Positions 22,780 to 27,182 of a stretch of 27,182 nucleotides of DNA are shown piece after piece. The notes beneath the pieces are model-generated. The model saw nothing but the letters and a program-made list of their open reading frames with translations. It was not told the DNA's origin and searched no databases. Every line of letters begins with the position of its first letter. The stretch's first letter is position 1. Location of the stretch: the NCBI RefSeq assembly GCF_000003605.2, contig NW_003121911.1:1254361-1281542 (forward strand), in the 5' to 3' direction. The translations under genes and the position numbers were made by a program. Source of the stretch: Saccoglossus kowalevskii. Its lineage: Eukaryota > Hemichordata > Enteropneusta > Harrimaniidae.

Positions 22780-22850
22780 TAAAATAACTATTCAAAATAG
22801 CCAGACGTTTCGACCCATAGGATCTGCTCTAGTAGATTATAGAGATGTAA
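22780..22850 (-). repeat. Retroelement-like stem-loop fragment (decayed hammerhead-like motif)
   Basis: On the minus strand, GATCC-TAT-GGGTC forms a 5-bp stem (one G-U pair) followed directly by GAAAC at 22807-22811 and then GTCTGG. A stem followed by GAAAC is the 3' half of a hammerhead ribozyme core, and hammerheads are known in Penelope-like elements. The 5' core CUGAUGA is not intact here (CTACTAGAG instead), so activity is not expected. The match could be chance or another element class. Confidence 0.3.
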
Positions 22851-23089
22851 ATACGAGAACGTGAGAACTTGCATAATGACTACAAAATTTAAGTATAAAA
22901 AGATTCTACAATAATACATGTATACGATCACTAGGTAACAAGCACAGGGAATGAGTTGAACAGTTTAAAAAGAGAAGCATTGTCTAATTAGATGAGTGAT
23001 ATTTAGCTAATTTTAGCTGATCAATACACTTTCATTAAAGTCTTTGAACCTTTTTTTAAGATTGCTCATATGCAAGGTTATATGTGAGA

Positions 23090-23215
23090 AAAAATTACAT
23101 AAATTAGCCAATTTTTAGTTGTTCCACACAGATTCTTCAATTACCACTTCTCAGATTTTAATGAAACTTGGTACATAGGTCCTCTCAGATAATCTAAAGA
23201 CTTGATTACCTTAAA
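23090..23215 (+). repeat. Diverged copy of the AATTTGCATA/CTTGGTACATA repeat
   Basis: It holds ACATAAATTAGCCAATTTTTAG followed by TGAAACTTGGTACATAGGTCCTCTCAGATAA and ATTACCT, the same landmarks in the same order as at 17701-17840. Confidence 0.55.
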
Positions 23216-24177
23216 GTTAAAATCCATATATATTAGAGCATTCAACTAAATATCGCCAACAATACAAGTTTCATTCGGCAAATTTAGCATGTAGAGATCT
23301 CAGATGTATTTGAATACAAAATGCATGAAATTAAAAAAATTTCAGGTTGCCAAATTTCATTGAAAAACTTGCTCCTCAAACAAAACACGGCTACACATGT
23401 CAAAATGAGACCACCCTGTTCTTGTTGGTTGCTATAGATATCAAGTGATGCTTCTAGAACTCTACTCTCCTGAAGTACTGGTAAAATAACAACAAGCACA
23501 TAAACATGCTAACTGTTTTGTGATGGTGTAACCAATAGCACTAATTTGATTAACAAACAATTTTTCCATTAGCAACATGGGCTATGGCTACAAACCTTTC
23601 AGTTTTCAATGACATAGAAAAACAAATGACATGTACAATGTTTTCAACAACAACAAAAAAAAGAATCGTGAAAGCCATGGAGATTTTCTGTCATAGAAAA
23701 GAATTTTCAAATTAAAAACACCTTCATCTGTCATATGGTACAAACGTATTTCCTGCTTGATATATGTTTATGTCCTGAAGGTTTTGATGTTTCAAACATC
23801 TGCATGTCAATCACTGTGTTTTTATCAACTTTTATTCTCTCAAGTTATTTACTGTTTTATTTTTTTTTTTTTAGTCGAAACATTTTGGTTTAATTTTTGG
23901 ATGCTTGCTTGTCTTAATTGCCATGCATCTATATAGTCACAGCTATCTTTTCTTAGAAGTGGACAAGAACCGTCTTGACTAATTTGGTTCAAACATTTTT
24001 ACAACAGCTGGACTACAGATTATTCATTTATATTTATAGATTTTGTGTGTTCTGTCATTTTTCTTGGACATGCATGTAACATTATACTCTGTTCATTTTT
24101 GTGCTGAAAGTACGAAAATGGAGACTTGTAGATTCACCTGTGATGGGACCTAGTTGACATTGATTTACAGATTAGAC

Positions 24178-24625
24178 TCAAAATGGCTGACTGGTAGCCA
24201 CTTTATTTTAATGAATGCTGTTTTTGAGCTATATCTCTGACGTCTTAAAACTTAATACATACATGTACATCATACCTCTAAGCATATATAAGCATGTGTA
24301 TTTGTTTAATGATCCAACTTATGATGGCCAAACGATGGCCATTTTAGTGCAAACAAGTCATCTAAATTAAAAACCGAACTTATTATGCATGGGCAAATTT
24401 TGTGATTAAATTCATGATGTCAGACTGGTGTCAGTTTGAACGAATGCAGTCATTCCAGAGACATACAGTCGCTCTGACATGCCGTGAGCAATAATGTTCA
24501 AACTTCACAATACATCACATATCGTGTCACACCTATGCACATGCATTTCGCAATCCAATTAAAGAAGGCTAGATGGATTCCATTGTGACATCATTAAAGC
24601 TCTAATTCAAAATGGTTGACAGTTT
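24178..24625 (+). repeat. Degenerate tandem array of the GGCCATTTT repeat monomer
   Basis: The core TCAAAATGGCTGACTGGTAGCCACTTT at 24178 recurs in decayed form near 24320 (GATGGCCAAACGATGGCCATTT), 24418 (GTCAGACTGGTGTCAGTTTGAACGAATGCAG) and 24603 (TCAAAATGGTTGACAG). Between the cores come TTCAAACTTCACAATACATCA-like segments. Spacing varies from about 95 to 190 bases. It is non-coding, and the array ends are approximate. Confidence 0.6.
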
Positions 24626-24629
24626 TGTT

Positions 24630-27182
24630 TTATTGTACAATGGAGATGTCAATGACTTGCATTTGTTAAATTACTATGGATCTACTGGGAAAAAAAATCC
24701 ACATTTTGAATCTTATATCAGTGTGAAGAATTGTTCATAATTTTCTACATCTACTCATTAAGAACAGTGAAGATATATTATAGCCCATTAAATACATGCA
24801 AGATGGATTAAAAGGTAATACATGCAGTGTATATAAAATTCAAAAAGTCTGTTGGGTTTTGCTTTTATGTGTCACATTTATTGTTATTAATGATTATTAT
24901 TCATTTATTACAATATGAGAGGTCATTTAAATGAGGTTTTCACTTATTCGTAGCGGTGGTTGCTATGATCACGAGTTACGTCATATCAAAGGTGAGTGGA
25001 TAATACAGTTCATTGCCCCCACAATGTATGAAGAATATTATATAGGGTGATCATCACATGACCAAAATACAGTTTTATGTTTATGATGCTTACGAATTAC
25101 ATGCAAATTTATGCTAATTAGACATGACGTTAGTTATGTACATGTACAAATGTGCGCATAACCAAAGTACAACAATACAACAATATGGCTATTCTGCCCA
25201 ACTTTTCATATTTCATAATATTATAATAGTCATTGTGTAGTAACAGCTTGAAAATGCTGTGCAGTATATATTTGAAAATATTGAATGTGTGTGATTTGGG
25301 GTTTTCATATTGCAACAGCTGTTAATGATATCAATTGAAAGCTTATTGCAGTAACCTGACTCTATTATGTTATACCTTTTTAAAAATGTATTTTTGTTGT
25401 TGCTGCCGTTGAACAAAAAAATAAATATTGAGACAGGTAACTTGAATATATGTTCCTTATAATTAATAACCATCTTTAAGCAGTCGGGGTTGAGCATATG
25501 CATGTATAAGCAGATTGTCTCTTATTTGAAGGGTTAAGGGCGCTGACCCTAATAATAATGAGTGTCTCAACTGGTGCTCTTTATATGAACCATGTTATTC
25601 ATACAGTTACATACATCTCTTCAAATATCATTGTGTATAGTAAGACAGATATACAACACTATTAAATTTGCATCATGAAATCATTCATGGAGCTTAATTA
25701 TTGGGGTCTTGGGACTATAATATGACGTATTTGATGCTATTAATTTGCTATCACAGTGCAATTTTAAAGACTAGGTTATTCAACTCGTAAGCTCTAAGTC
25801 TGTGTTTTGAAAGTTGGTGGAGCGAACTTCAACTGATTTAAGGCACCATATATTTTCCATCAAATTCTGGGAGCAAGCTTTTAGGCAACAACTTGTCTTT
25901 TACGCAGGCACACAATGTTCTAGACGCATATTAAATCATTTTTCTGTCAGTTACATAAAAAATAAATTATCACCATAAAAGACTACAAGTCTGGTTACTG
26001 ACTATCGGCTTTTGTTTTTAATAGGAATATCTTTTAAGACAGACAGTTTTTTATAATAATCTAGCTGTAACCCTGTCTGGGAGAATTACTCTGAATTTAC
26101 TCTGAAAAGACATACGACTGAATCAACATCATGGCTGGTAATGAAATAAGCATTCTATGATAGAACGGTCAACCTGACTTCCTCGAGGGACTCCAGTATT
26201 TCATGTTCAATCTGAGTCTCCTTCAATTAAGTATGCTTGCATGGTTGTTGATATTTCATGCTAGGAAATAACAGGCATCCTGAATGGTTTTCTGGTTGTG
26301 TCATCAGGAAACGCTGGGTGATATAGACAGTATTATGGCATCAGCAAATTATACTGTCTATACCTACCTGAGGTAATGGTAGTAGTTTTGTGCATCACCA
26401 ATATATCTCATCAAAGCAGATTACTATTTCCCTGAAGAGCTGAACACATAGTTGTTTTACTCACAATTACTACTACATGTAATAGAGGCATTAAAACACA
26501 GAACACTGCGCACACGACATGTATGATGCATGGAATAAGTTTCTTTATGATAGGTATTCTTCGGGGATGTCTGGTGGCTGAATGAAAGACATTCTGAGTA
26601 TTGTTTATGTATGTCTGTTTGATTCACGCACTCGGTATATTTTTACTTTGATAATATTTATCTTTGTAGTATTATGAGATTATTATACGAGAATATACCG
26701 CAAAGCATGCACAAACTGAATATGATAATCATATTGACTGGCATGTAGCAGACACTGATGTAATCGTATACTGCTTCAGTGCATAATCTTGTATTCTCAT
26801 GATAGCCTTATTATTATAAATCTTTTCCTTCTCCTAGTAATAATTGAATGAAATATAACAGCCTGATGTATACCAGTGAAAAGAATTTAACGAGATTCAT
26901 GTCCGTGTGACCGTTTGTGTTCAGTGACAGAATTTGTTTCTATCGTGCGCCTCATTGTTGTTGCTTTCGATGTAAATAATTTAAAATGTGGAATCTGACA
27001 TGAATATGATGCAAACAGGGATTTTCCAAACAGGGAAGACATTTGTAATACTTGTGCACAGGGTTTTATGAGACAATTAAATTCGAATGTTTTAATTTGC
27101 ATTTAATTTTACAAATCATCCCTGTTTTATCCTAGTTTCTGAATTCAACCAATAAAACCGAAATGCAAAACTATGTTCTAAC
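24630..27182. other. AT-rich intronic sequence without recognised content
   Basis: Short frames at 25130-25315, 25213-25503 and 26887-27102 show no domain, and I see no RNA gene. A TACATGTA site occurs at 25139 and another at 26474. The second exon of the phosphodiesterase was looked for here and not found. Confidence 0.45.

Larger units (their letters stand above)
7239..27182 (+). other. Probable first intron of the phosphodiesterase gene (continues past the window)
   Basis: No second exon is recognisable. It should open with the rest of GAF-A, roughly an acidic residue, then an RFN-like triplet, then a GYKT-like segment about ten residues on. I found no such stretch after an AG on the plus strand. 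The open frames in this region are all short, of low complexity and without recognisable domains. The intron is therefore at least 19.9 kb unless a small exon was missed. It carries the repeats and motifs listed separately; between them I see only AT-rich unique-looking sequence. An independent non-coding RNA or nested gene cannot be excluded. Confidence 0.6.

Noticed and set aside
22801..22840. Active hammerhead ribozyme
   Set aside because: The essential CUGAUGA core is missing; it is kept only as a relic hypothesis.
1..27182. CRISPR array, operon or prokaryotic defence system
   Set aside because: No regularly spaced direct repeats, no gene clusters, and a clear spliced eukaryotic exon.
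1..27182. tRNA, rRNA or spliceosomal RNA genes
   Set aside because: I looked for T-loop GGTTCGAAT-type boxes and other conserved RNA signatures and saw none convincing; a covariance-model scan would settle it.

Overview
This window looks like nuclear DNA from a marine invertebrate animal. It is AT-rich, almost without long open frames, and has homopolymer runs, foldback elements, retroelement debris and one recognisable exon that ends at a textbook GT-AAGT donor. The repeat style (AATTTGCATAAATTAG repeats, GGCTGACTGG..GGCCATTTT monomers, many TACATGTA sites, small foldback elements) would fit an ambulacrarian, a cephalochordate or a mollusc. I cannot choose among them from sequence alone. Nothing here is bacterial or phage-like.

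Layout. Bases 1-4020 are non-coding and hold two CTCF-like motifs in divergent orientation, a perfect hairpin and a degenerate foldback element. About 4025-5112, on the minus strand, is a decayed retrotransposon: a reverse-transcriptase palm with an intact YIDD core, broken by at least two frame changes. Bases 5113-6340 are non-coding, with a third CTCF-like motif and a 16-base palindrome. Bases 6340-6617 look like a promoter and 5' leader, with a CRE-like site, paired CCAAT boxes and two overlapping upstream ORFs. Bases 6618-7238 (+) are the first coding exon of a GAF-domain cyclic nucleotide phosphodiesterase of the PDE5/PDE6/PDE11 group, nearest in my reading to PDE11. It ends in phase 0 inside GAF-A.

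From 7239 to the window end I see no further exon of this or any other gene, so the rest is most simply its first intron, at least 19.9 kb long. The intron holds a compact foldback element (9473-9713), two poly-C tracts, two full CRE palindromes, a trio of RFX X-box-like sites around 16.5-16.9 kb, two dispersed repeat families, and a stem-loop resembling those in Penelope-type retroelements.

The only gene supported encodes the N-terminus of an enzyme that would hydrolyse cGMP, and cAMP too if it is a PDE11. The intronic CRE and RFX sites are plausible regulatory inputs but are inferred from motif only. I found no convincing new multi-gene system. The leads most worth checking are the X-box cluster, the leader uORFs, the TACATGTA excess and the CTCF-like sites.
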